Part shown: in pieces, positions 1-7,203 of the stretch
How the letters are laid out: the number at the start of each line of letters is the position of its first letter
Position numbering within the stretch: the stretch's first letter is position 1
DNA from: an uncultured Megasphaera sp.
GTDB lineage: Bacteria > Bacillota > Negativicutes > Veillonellales > Megasphaeraceae
Direction: 5' to 3'
DNA length: 18,805 nt
Assembly (NCBI RefSeq): GCF_900539295.1
Contig: NZ_UQBH01000035.1
Coordinates: 1-18,805 of the forward strand
Program-made: the position numbers and the translations under genes
Notes under the pieces: model-generated
Told to the model about the DNA's origin: nothing
Database searches by the model: none
The model's input: only the letters and a program-made list of their open reading frames with translations

Positions 1-48
1 CCTTGTGAACAGGAGTGTCCACAAGACCCCAACATTTATTATAGAACC

Positions 49-88
49 AAAAAATGCCCATCTTACTAGTTCGGTAAGATGGGCATTT
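49..88 (-). terminator. Intrinsic terminator of the DEAD-box helicase gene
   Basis: A perfect 15-bp stem (52-66 with 74-88) encloses a 7-nt loop. Read on the minus strand it is followed by six U residues (complement of 49-54), directly downstream of the helicase stop codon. The plus-strand side lacks a clean U-run, so the minus strand is the likely functional direction. Positions 1-48 show no gene. Confidence 0.85.
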
Positions 89-104
89 CATTTTCAATCT
101 CGAA

Positions 105-1676
105 TCAGTCCTTGAAGTAAGGCTTGAATACGGAGCGATTCGGTTCTTTATGTTGTTTTTTTTCGGAGCGCTGGTTGTTACGGAAGGTGCCGTGGTTGTT
201 GGAATCGCGGTTTTTGGGAGCGAAGTGACGACGGCGTTCGCCTCGTTCTTGGCCGTCTTCTTTGCCATTGCGGCGGTCTTTCCGATTGCGATCGTTACGG
301 CGATAGTTGCGGTCGCGGTTATTTTTCCCCTGACGGCTGCGATGGACGCGGAGGGGGGCTTCTTCGGTAATCTTGACGGGCGTCGTGTCCGGTTCTTTTG
401 TAAGCAGCTTGATAGCGGCTGCGACGAGGGACGCCGAGTCATAGTTGGACAGGAGTTCTTCGGCATTTTCTTTGTAGCTGCCGAAATTGCCTTCTTCAGC
501 CGTAGCGGCTAGGTTGCGGATGGCTGCCTGCTGGGCTCCTTCTAAGGCTTCGGAGAAGGTCGGAGCTTTGCGGCGGGCGATGCTGCGCTTAATGAGGCGT
601 TCGATAGTGCGCAGGTGTTCCATTTCACGGGGAATGACGAAGGTCGTGGCTTCGCCGCTCTGACCGGCACGGCCTGTACGGCCGACGCGGTGGACGTAGC
701 TTTCCGGGTCCTGGGGCAGGTCATAGTTGAAGACGTGGGTGACACCGCTGATGTCGAGGCCGCGGGCTGCGACGTCGGTGGCGACTAAGATATCGATCGT
801 CTTTTCACGGAACTGGCGGATGACGGTATCGCGCTTGGCCTGGGTCAAGTCGCCGTGGATGCCTTCCGACGAGTAGCCGCGTTTCTTGAGGGCTTCTGAT
901 ACTTCGTCGACGCGGCGTTTGGTGCGGACAAAGATGATGGCCAAATCCGGTTCCTGAAGGTCGAGGAGACGGCAGAGGATATCGAACTTCTGACGATCCG
1001 GTACTTCGATGTACGACTGTTCGATGAGGTCCATGGTGACTTCTTTGGTCTTCATGCGAATCATGAGGGGATCGTGAAGGAAGGTTTCAGCCAATTGTTG
1101 AATCGGTTTCGGCATGGTGGCCGAGAAGAGCAGGGTCTGGCGCGTGTTGGGCGTCGCTGCCATGATGAGGTTGATGTCATCGATAAAGCCCATGTCCAGC
1201 ATTTCATCGGCTTCGTCGAGGACGATGGTGGCAATGTGGCTCAAATCGATGGTGCCGCGTTTCATGTGGTCGATGAGCCGGCCCGGAGTGGCGACGATGA
1301 TCTGCGGGCTCTTACGCAGGCGGCGCAGCTGGCGTTCCATATCTTGACCGCCGTAGATGGGCAGGGCCTGAATGTTGGTGAATTGAGCCAGGTGGTTCAG
1401 TTCTTCGGCGACCTGCATGGCAAGTTCACGGGTCGGGGATAAGACGACGGTCTGAATTTCTTTGGAAGGTTCGGCCTTCAATATTTTTTCCAGGACGGGG
1501 ATGCCATAGGCAGCGGTCTTACCGGTACCGGTCTGGGCCTGGCCAATCATGTCAACGCCGCTCATGGCGACGGGAATCGATTCGGACTGGATCGGCGTCG
1601 GTTCTTCAAAACCCATTTCGTTCAGGGCACGGATAATGACTTCGCTGATATTTAAATTTTGGAATTTCTCTAACAT
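105..1676 (-). CDS. cshA: DEAD-box ATP-dependent RNA helicase (CshA/DeaD type)
   Basis: An ATP-dependent RNA helicase of 523 aa, expected to act in the cytoplasm in RNA unwinding, ribosome assembly, mRNA turnover and cold adaptation. All core motifs are visible: Q motif around residues 22-35 (Gln30), Walker A AQTGTGKT at 47-54, PTRELA at 81-86, TPGR at 130-133, DEAD at 154-157, SAT at 185-187, ARGLD at 304-308 and HRVGRTGR at 329-336. After the two RecA-like domains comes a helical segment (about 385-440), then an Arg/Lys/Asn-rich tail from about 445 to the end. The tail fits the RNA-binding extension of CshA/DeaD rather than the short RhlE or DbpA forms. The start is fixed by AAGGAGG (complement of 1683-1689) 6 nt upstream of ATG. 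It stands alone, divergent from the leucine operon. The family is certain; CshA versus DeaD naming is less so. Confidence 0.93.
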   Translation of the reverse strand: MLEKFQNLNISEVIIRALNEMGFEEPTPIQSESIPVAMSGVDMIGQAQTGTGKTAAYGIPVLEKILKAEPSKEIQTVVLSPTRELAMQVAEELNHLAQFTNIQALPIYGGQDMERQLRRLRKSPQIIVATPGRLIDHMKRGTIDLSHIATIVLDEADEMLDMGFIDDINLIMAATPNTRQTLLFSATMPKPIQQLAETFLHDPLMIRMKTKEVTMDLIEQSYIEVPDRQKFDILCRLLDLQEPDLAIIFVRTKRRVDEVSEALKKRGYSSEGIHGDLTQAKRDTVIRQFREKTIDILVATDVAARGLDISGVTHVFNYDLPQDPESYVHRVGRTGRAGQSGEATTFVIPREMEHLRTIERLIKRSIARRKAPTFSEALEGAQQAAIRNLAATAEEGNFGSYKENAEELLSNYDSASLVAAAIKLLTKEPDTTPVKITEEAPLRVHRSRQGKNNRDRNYRRNDRNRKDRRNGKEDGQERGERRRHFAPKNRDSNNHGTFRNNQRSEKKQHKEPNRSVFKPYFKD

Positions 1677-1705
1677 GTACTTCCTCCTTGTTGTGTAACT
1701 TAATT

Positions 1706-1714
1706 ATTATAGCA
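1706..1714 (-). promoter_or_regulatory. Extended -10 promoter for the helicase gene
   Basis: On the minus strand these bases read TGCTATAAT, a consensus -10 with the TGn extension, about 30 nt upstream of the start codon. The -35 region at 17-bp spacing (complement of 1729-1734) is poor, as is common for extended -10 promoters. Confidence 0.6.
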
Positions 1715-1865
1715 TTAAAGCTTGAAAAAAGATAGGGTTTTACCGGTCGGTGACGGGATGAGTGACTTTTAAGTCTGCTATTTTAAGATAAACGTTAAAC
1801 CTGGACTATTTAGAAATTATTAACATAAGTTCGACGTTTAACCTTAAAATATTTTGAAAAAAGCC

Positions 1866-1894
1866 TTGCCAAACGGGCATGATGGTGGTAAGAT
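1866..1894 (+). promoter_or_regulatory. Promoter of the leucine operon
   Basis: TTGCCA (1866-1871) and TAAGAT (1889-1894) are separated by 17 bp. TGG precedes the -10, giving an extended TGn motif. Transcription would start near 1901, about 30 nt before the T-box stem I. The upstream 1741-1860 stretch is AT-rich and holds no gene; it has a spaced inverted pair GTTAAAC (1794-1800) / GTTTAAC (1836-1842) of unknown meaning. Confidence 0.65.
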
Positions 1895-1927
1895 ACGAAC
1901 CATCAACAAAACAATCCAAAATAAAAA

Positions 1928-2189
1928 TGCGTTGAAGAGAACTAGTAGGTTCCAGAAAGCTTACAGAGAGCTGTCGGCAGGTGCGAGACAGCAGCGGCAT
2001 GGAACGGAACTCCTCTCTAAGCAGCTCGCTGAAACTAAAGGAGTAGGTGGAGCCGGGGCCTGGCCGTTAACAGACAGGGGGGTATCGACCTTTGGTCCGT
2101 ACCTGTAGAGTGCCTATGGAAACATAGGAATTAGAGTGGTAACGCGCAAGTGAAATCTTTCGTCTCTTTGGAGATGGGAGATTTTTTTT
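1928..2189 (+). promoter_or_regulatory. T-box riboswitch (leucine-specific) controlling leuACDB
   Basis: A tRNA-sensing leader RNA that lets transcription into leuA proceed when uncharged tRNA-Leu accumulates. Stem I is bounded by AGAGA (1936-1940) pairing with TCTCT (2014-2018), with GTTCC pairing with GGAAC (2001-2005) above it. It contains the typical AGAAAGC and AGAGAGC segments (about 1954-1971). The specifier loop's 3' side reads GAACTCC, placing a CTC leucine codon at 2010-2012. The conserved T-box core (AGAG-TGGT-AACGCG) lies at 2133-2146. Its UGGU bulge would pair with an ACCA tRNA end, matching the A discriminator of tRNA-Leu. AGAG (2133-2136) and ACG (2142-2144) can pair with CGTCTCT (2161-2167) as the antiterminator, competing with the terminator stem. 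Leucine specificity is my reading of specifier position, backed by the downstream genes. Confidence 0.92.
2153..2189 (+). terminator. T-box attenuator hairpin
   Basis: A 14-bp stem (2153-2166 with 2171-2184, three G-U pairs) with a 4-nt loop and a run of U to 2189. Its 5' arm overlaps the antiterminator partner CGTCTCT, so the two structures are mutually exclusive, the standard transcription-attenuation design of T-boxes. Confidence 0.9.
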
Positions 2190-2247
2190 ATTTTGATTGT
2201 GTAATGAGTTGTTTTTAATTTATTTCATAATCATAGGAGTGATGACC

Positions 2248-3990
2248 ATGAAACACGTAGAACATTATCAAAAAGGTTATTTTATGCCGCCCGTCGTCGA
2301 TATGTCTTGGACGCAGCGGGAATACCCGGAACAGGCACCCATCTGGTGCAGCGTCGACTTGCGCGACGGAAATCAGGCCCTTATCATCCCTATGAGTCTT
2401 GAAGAAAAAATCGAATTCTACAAGGTCCTGGTCGCCATGGGCTTTAAGGAAATCGAAGTCGGCTTTCCGGCTGCTTCGGAAACGGAATTTGAATTCCTGC
2501 GCTACTTAGTCGACCATAATTTGATTCCCGACGATGTAACCGTCCAGGTCCTGACCCAGGCTCGGGAACACATCATCCGCCGGACTTTTGAAGCTTTGAA
2601 GGGCGTTAAGCATGCCATCGTCCACGTCTACAACTCGACGTCCTTTGCCCAGCGCCAGCAGGTCTTCCACAAGTCGAAGGAAGAAATCAAGCAGATTGCC
2701 GTCGAAGGGGCGGCCTTACTGAAAAAACTGACGGAAGAAGCCGGCGCCGACTATCGCTTCGAATATTCGCCGGAAAGCTTTACCGGTACCGAACCGGAAT
2801 ATGCCCTCGACGTCTGCAATGCTGTCCTCGACGTTTGGCAGCCGACGGCGGACCGCAAGGCCATCATCAACTTGCCGTCGACGGTGCAGATGTCCATGCC
2901 CCACGTCTTTGCCGCCCAGATTGCGTATTTGTCGCAGAACCTGAAGTATCGTGACAACGTCGTCTTGTCGGTCCATCCCCACAACGATCGGGGAACCGGT
3001 GTGGCCGATGCCGAAATGGCCATCCTGGCCGGAGCCGACCGCGTCGAAGGGACTTTGTTTGGCAACGGCGAACGGACGGGCAATGCCGATATCGTGACCA
3101 TCGGCATGAACATGTATGCTCTTGGCGTCGATCCGGGCCTCGATTTTTCCCACATGACGGACCTCGTTGATACGTATGAACGGGTGACCCGCATGGAAGT
3201 CCATCCCCGTCAGCCTTATGCCGGGAAGCTGGTCTTTGCCGCCTTCTCGGGATCTCATCAGGACGCCATTGCCAAAGGCATGCATTATCGGGCCGAACAG
3301 CATCAGCCCTACTGGAACTGCCCTTATCTCTACATCGATCCCCACGATATCGGCCGTACTTACGACGCCGACGTCATCCGCATCAACAGCCAGTCCGGCA
3401 AGGGCGGCATCGGCTTTATCATGGAGCAGCACTACGGCATTGCCATGCCCAAGAAGATGCGCGAAGATTTCAGTTACTTTGTCAAAGAAGTATCCGACCA
3501 TGCCCATCAGGAATTGAAGCCTCGTGAAATTTACGACGTCTTCCAGAAACATTACCTCAATACGGAAAGCCCGCTGAAAGTCGAAGACTTTTCTATTCAG
3601 AAAAAGGGCAGCCGCTGGATCGGAACGGTCCTGATCCGGGCCAATGGGGAAGAAGTCGTCCTCCAAGGCGAAGGCAACGGCCAGCTCAATGCCGTCAGCA
3701 ACGCCATCTGTAAGGCTTACGGCATCGAATTTGAAAACCTCGTCTACAGCGAACATGACCTCGACGGCGATTCCGATTCGAGAGGCATTGCCTACTTCGG
3801 CCTGACCGATAAACAGGGGCGGACGACGTGGGGCGCCGGCATCGACACCGATACGATGACGGCTTCGATTCGGGCCTTCGTGACGGCCGTCAATCGCATG
3901 GAAGGCATGGACCAGCGCGTTCGCTTCCGCCATTTCGCCTCGAGTCCCGATGCCGTAGCTGCCTTTAAAGCCGTCGTAAGCCAGCATTGA
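2248..3990 (+). CDS. leuA: 2-isopropylmalate synthase (long LeuA2-type)
   Basis: Catalyses the first committed step of leucine synthesis: acetyl-CoA plus 2-ketoisovalerate gives 2-isopropylmalate. The 580-aa protein has a DRE-TIM metallolyase barrel with the metal-binding/catalytic DLRDGNQ at residues 37-43 and HPHNDRG from His243 (His243 and His245). The C-terminal LeuA dimer domain (from about residue 425), which binds leucine for feedback inhibition, is complete. Length and the long N-terminus match the LeuA2 form (yeast and actinobacterial style) rather than the roughly 510-aa form typical of Bacillus and E. coli. ATG 2248 is chosen because AGGAG (2235-2239) lies 8 nt upstream; ATG 2242 would leave only 2 nt, and 2197 lies before the ribosome binding site. 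It is first gene of leuACDB, controlled by the T-box. Double regulation, by tRNA-Leu charging and by leucine feedback, is therefore expected. Confidence 0.95.
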   Translation: MKHVEHYQKGYFMPPVVDMSWTQREYPEQAPIWCSVDLRDGNQALIIPMSLEEKIEFYKVLVAMGFKEIEVGFPAASETEFEFLRYLVDHNLIPDDVTVQVLTQAREHIIRRTFEALKGVKHAIVHVYNSTSFAQRQQVFHKSKEEIKQIAVEGAALLKKLTEEAGADYRFEYSPESFTGTEPEYALDVCNAVLDVWQPTADRKAIINLPSTVQMSMPHVFAAQIAYLSQNLKYRDNVVLSVHPHNDRGTGVADAEMAILAGADRVEGTLFGNGERTGNADIVTIGMNMYALGVDPGLDFSHMTDLVDTYERVTRMEVHPRQPYAGKLVFAAFSGSHQDAIAKGMHYRAEQHQPYWNCPYLYIDPHDIGRTYDADVIRINSQSGKGGIGFIMEQHYGIAMPKKMREDFSYFVKEVSDHAHQELKPREIYDVFQKHYLNTESPLKVEDFSIQKKGSRWIGTVLIRANGEEVVLQGEGNGQLNAVSNAICKAYGIEFENLVYSEHDLDGDSDSRGIAYFGLTDKQGRTTWGAGIDTDTMTASIRAFVTAVNRMEGMDQRVRFRHFASSPDAVAAFKAVVSQH

Positions 3991-4035
3991 TCATTTTTAC
4001 GAAGTATCGTTTTTTTGAAATTTCATCCTTTTCTC

Positions 4036-4051
4036 GAAACGGCCGCGTTTC
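4036..4051 (+). other. Small hairpin in the leuA-leuC spacer
   Basis: GAAACG-GCCG-CGTTTC is a perfect 6-bp stem with a 4-nt loop in the 96-bp spacer before leuC. It has no U-run and so is not a terminator. It could mark an mRNA processing or stability site, but nothing beyond the fold supports a role. Confidence 0.3.
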
Positions 4052-4086
4052 CCGAAAAACAGGATTTGTAAGGAGTGGAATAGATT

Positions 4087-5346
4087 ATGGGAATGACTAT
4101 GACCCAAAAGATTTTAGCCAAGCATGCCGGCGTGCCGTCCGTAGAGGCGGGAGATTTAATTGTATGCAGCGTCGATATGGTGTTGGCCAATGATATTACG
4201 GCGCCGCCGGCTATTGCTGAATTTAAGAAAATCGGCCGTCCCGTCTTTGATAAGACCAAGATTGCCTTAGTGCCCGATCACTTTACGCCCAATAAGGACA
4301 TCAAATCGGCGGGTCTTGCCAAGATTGTCCGCGATTTTGCCAAAGAACACGAAATTACCCATTACTTTGAAGTCGGCCGCGTCGGCATCGAACACGTCCT
4401 TTTGCCGGAACAGGGCATCGTCGGCCCGGGCATGGTAACCATCGGCGCTGACTCCCATACTTGCACGTACGGCGCCTTGGGCGGCTTTTCGACCGGTGTC
4501 GGCTCGACGGACCTCGGCGTCGCCATGGCTACCGGTAAGGCTTGGTTTAAGGTTCCCGACGCCATTCAGGTTCGCTTGACCGGCGAAAAACCGGAAGACA
4601 TTACCGGGAAGGACGTCATGCTGACCCTCATCGGCATGATCGGCGTCGACGGCGCCCTCTATAAATCCTTGGAATTTACAGGACCCGGTGTAGCTTCTTT
4701 AGACATGACCGACCGCTTTACCATTTCCAACATGGCCATCGAAGGGGGCGCGAAAAACGGTATTTTCCCTGTCGATGAAGCGACGATTGCCTATGAAAAA
4801 GGGCGTTTCTCCGATGACTACGACTGCGTCACCGCCGATGACGATGCTCATTACTGTCGGACGGTGGATATTGATTTGTCGACATTACAGCCTGTTGTTG
4901 CCTTTCCTCATCTGCCGGAAAATACCAAGGTCGTCGGTACCTTTGGCGACATCAAGATTGACCAGGTCGTCATCGGCTCCTGCACCAACGGCCGCTTAGA
5001 AGACCTGCGCATTGCCGCTGAAATCTTTAAAGGCCGCAGCGTCCATCCCGACGTCCGCTGCATCGTCATTCCCGGCAGCCAGTCGGTTTATATGGAGGCC
5101 ATGAAAGCCGGCTATATTGAAACGTTCATCACGGCAGGCTGTGCCGTTTCGACGCCGACCTGCGGGCCCTGTCTTGGCGGTTACATGGGCATCCTTGCCG
5201 CCGGTGAACGCTGCGTTTCGACGACGAACCGAAATTTCCGCGGCCGCATGGGCCACGTCGACAGTGAAGTCTATCTGGCAGGTCCGCAGGTGGCGGCAGC
5301 CAGTGCCATTCTCGGCAAGATTGCCGCTCCCAAGGAGGTACGATAA
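4087..5346 (+). CDS. leuC: 3-isopropylmalate dehydratase, large subunit
   Basis: With LeuD it isomerises 2-isopropylmalate to 3-isopropylmalate through a 4Fe-4S cluster. At 419 aa it is the shorter LeuC/HacA-like form found in clostridia and archaea, not the roughly 466-aa E. coli form. The three cluster ligands are visible: Cys299 in the IGSCTNGR motif, and Cys359 and Cys362 in the CGPC motif. The substrate-site segment GADSHTCTYGALG is intact near residues 121-133. AAGGAG (4070-4075) lies 11 nt before ATG 4087; later in-frame ATG codons at 4093 and 4099 are possible but lie still further from the ribosome binding site. leuD follows after 2 nt. The small subunit next door and the leuA context favour isopropylmalate over homoaconitate as substrate. 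Confidence 0.96.
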   Translation: MGMTMTQKILAKHAGVPSVEAGDLIVCSVDMVLANDITAPPAIAEFKKIGRPVFDKTKIALVPDHFTPNKDIKSAGLAKIVRDFAKEHEITHYFEVGRVGIEHVLLPEQGIVGPGMVTIGADSHTCTYGALGGFSTGVGSTDLGVAMATGKAWFKVPDAIQVRLTGEKPEDITGKDVMLTLIGMIGVDGALYKSLEFTGPGVASLDMTDRFTISNMAIEGGAKNGIFPVDEATIAYEKGRFSDDYDCVTADDDAHYCRTVDIDLSTLQPVVAFPHLPENTKVVGTFGDIKIDQVVIGSCTNGRLEDLRIAAEIFKGRSVHPDVRCIVIPGSQSVYMEAMKAGYIETFITAGCAVSTPTCGPCLGGYMGILAAGERCVSTTNRNFRGRMGHVDSEVYLAGPQVAAASAILGKIAAPKEVR

Positions 5347-5348
5347 AG

Positions 5349-5846
5349 ATGGTTTTAGAAGGAAAAGTATGGCGCTACGGCGATAATATTGATACGGACG
5401 TCATTATTCCCGCCCGTTATTTAAATAGTTTTGACCCCAAAGAATTGGCGTCCCACTGCATGGTCGACATCGATGAAACCTTTGCCGCAAACGTCAAGGC
5501 CGGGGATATCATGGTCGGAGGCAAAAACTTCGGCTGCGGCTCTTCGCGGGAACACGCGCCCATTGCCATTAAGGCCTCGGGCATTCCAGTCATCATCGCC
5601 GCCAGTTTTGCCCGCATCTTTTACCGCAATGCCATCAACGTTGGCCTGCCGGTCCTTGAAATCGGCGATGCCGTAAATTCAATCAAGGCCGGTGACATCG
5701 TCAACGTCGACTTAGAAAAGGGGACCATCGTCGATCAGACGACGGGACAAACTTTTCAGGCGCGGCCTCTGCCGGGCTTCGTTCAAGACATTGCCGCAGC
5801 CGGCGGCTTAATCAACTATATCAAGGGGGCAAAGGCTCATGAGTAA
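5349..5846 (+). CDS. leuD: 3-isopropylmalate dehydratase, small subunit
   Basis: The swivelling small subunit that completes the LeuC active site. The 165-aa length is normal for the short LeuD partner of HacA-like LeuC. The substrate-recognition loop YLNSF follows the PARY motif at residues 21-28, and the conserved GKNFGCGSSREHAP occupies 58-71. AAGGAGG at 5332-5338, inside the end of leuC, provides the ribosome binding site for ATG 5349. The stop overlaps the leuB start by 8 nt (5839-5846), pointing to translational coupling and balanced expression of the two proteins. Confidence 0.96.
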   Translation: MVLEGKVWRYGDNIDTDVIIPARYLNSFDPKELASHCMVDIDETFAANVKAGDIMVGGKNFGCGSSREHAPIAIKASGIPVIIAASFARIFYRNAINVGLPVLEIGDAVNSIKAGDIVNVDLEKGTIVDQTTGQTFQARPLPGFVQDIAAAGGLINYIKGAKAHE

Positions 5847-6924
5847 ACACATTGTCGTCATCCCCGGCGACGGCATCGGGGAAGAAATTACGGCCAGCGC
5901 CGTGAAGGTGCTGCAAAAAGTAGACGAGGTCTGCCATTTAGGCCTGACCTTTGAACGACAGATGGCCGGCGGTACGGCTTACGACGCTTGCGGTACGCCC
6001 CTTCCTAAGAAAACGGTGGAAGCGGCTAAAAAGGCTGACGCCATCCTCTTTGGCGCCGTCGGCGGCGATAAATGGGACGCCGTCGAACCGACCCTGCGGC
6101 CGGAACAAGCCGTCTTGGGCCTTAGAAAGGCTCTCGGCCTCTATGTCAATTTGCGTCCCGTCAAGGTGCCCCCGGTCTTAGCGGAATATTCTCCTTTAAA
6201 GGCCGACATCGTTACCGGAACCGACGTCCTCATCGTCCGCGAACTCGTCGGCGGCATCTATTTCGGCGACCGCTGTGAATCGGAAATTCACAACGGCGTC
6301 GAACGGGCCTGGGACCTTGAAAATTACAGCGTTCCTGAAGTAGAGCGCATCGGCACCTTTGCCATGAAGGCCGCCCAAGGCCGGCGGGGCAAGGTGACCT
6401 CCGTCGATAAGGCCAACGTCCTGGCTACGTCCCGCCTGTGGCGCCGAACTATGATCGATGTGGCTAAAGATTATCCGTCGGTCGCCTTGAATCATTTTTA
6501 CGTCGACAACTGCGCCATGCAGCTGGCCCTCAATCCGAAACAGTTCGACGTCATCGTTACGAGCAACCTCTTCGGCGATATCTTGAGCGACGAAGCGGCT
6601 GTCCTAGGCGGATCCATCGGCATGATGCCGTCGGCGTCCATCGGCGAATTGACCAGTCTCTATGAACCGATCCACGGCTCGGCGCCAGATATTGCAGGTC
6701 GCGGCATTGCCAATCCCTGTGCCACTATCTTGTCGGCAGCCATGCTGCTGCGCTACTCCTTCGGCGAAGAAGAAGGGGCGGCCCTCATCGAAGATGCTGT
6801 CGACGCCGCTTTGGAAGAAGGCTGGCGCACGGCCGACCTTTATAAAGAAGGCTTTAAAAAAGCCGATACCCAGACCATGACCGATGCCGTTCTCGCCCAC
6901 ATCGGGACAACCATAAAAAAATAA
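5839..6924 (+). CDS. leuB: 3-isopropylmalate dehydrogenase
   Basis: NAD-dependent oxidative decarboxylation of 3-isopropylmalate to 2-ketoisocaproate, the last pathway-specific step before transamination. The 361-aa protein shows the family signature around residues 240-260, with metal ligands Asp223 (YVDN), Asp247 and Asp251 (SNLFGDILSDE). It also has the arginine-rich substrate segment near 106-134, Lys191, and the nucleotide-site GSAPDIAG motif. Length matches the bacterial dimeric enzyme. The start ATG lies within the end of leuD (8-nt overlap). It is the last gene of the operon; a terminator follows 46 nt after the stop codon. Confidence 0.97.
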   Translation: MSKHIVVIPGDGIGEEITASAVKVLQKVDEVCHLGLTFERQMAGGTAYDACGTPLPKKTVEAAKKADAILFGAVGGDKWDAVEPTLRPEQAVLGLRKALGLYVNLRPVKVPPVLAEYSPLKADIVTGTDVLIVRELVGGIYFGDRCESEIHNGVERAWDLENYSVPEVERIGTFAMKAAQGRRGKVTSVDKANVLATSRLWRRTMIDVAKDYPSVALNHFYVDNCAMQLALNPKQFDVIVTSNLFGDILSDEAAVLGGSIGMMPSASIGELTSLYEPIHGSAPDIAGRGIANPCATILSAAMLLRYSFGEEEGAALIEDAVDAALEEGWRTADLYKEGFKKADTQTMTDAVLAHIGTTIKK

Positions 6925-6970
6925 TTTCTCCTTCCGTCCTCTCTCCGTATCATACCACAGGAAGGAACAG

Positions 6971-7010
6971 AAAGGCAGTCTTTGCGACTCAGTTGCAAGG
7001 CTGTCTTTTT
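6971..7010 (+). terminator. Intrinsic terminator of leuACDB
   Basis: AAAGGCAGTCTTTGC (6971-6985) pairs with GCAAGGCTGTCTTT (6995-7008), with two wobbles and one bulged T, followed by U to 7010. It ends the leucine operon ahead of the topA promoters. Confidence 0.8.
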
Positions 7011-7067
7011 AGCGTCTTGGTGAAGGGATTGGAAAAGAGGAAGATTTGGCCTCACGAGGCGGATTTC

Positions 7068-7142
7068 TTTACAAAGACATTACGTCATTATAATGTATAT
7101 AAGGGGCTGACGCTTGAAAGGTCGCGGCGAATAGTGTATTAT
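7068..7142 (+). promoter_or_regulatory. Promoter region of topA (two candidates)
   Basis: The better-placed candidate is TTGAAA (7114-7119), 17 bp, TATTAT (7137-7142), giving a start near 7150 and a leader of about 55 nt. A second candidate upstream is TTTACA (7068-7073), 15 bp, TATAAT (7089-7094); its -10 is perfect but the spacer is short. Positions 7011-7067 hold nothing else I can name. Confidence 0.55.
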
Positions 7143-7203
7143 GAAAAATAGTTTAAATAGATTTTCACGATTCGTGTACAGCGAGAGGCAGGATTAAGCA
7201 TAG

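Noticed and set aside
1..40. Imperfect 9-bp hairpin CTTGTGAAC/GTCCACAAG (2-10 with 17-25) at the left edge
   Set aside because: One mismatch, no U-run on either strand, and cut by the window edge; cannot be assigned a role.
2716..3987. Long minus-strand open frame (423 codons) opposite leuA
   Set aside because: It mirrors the codon pattern of leuA, has no recognisable domain or ribosome binding site, and is a shadow of GC-biased third positions.
3999..4018. ACGA-agta-TCGT followed by a T-run after leuA, a possible terminator
   Set aside because: The stem is only 4 bp; leuC depends on read-through and has no promoter of its own that I can see.
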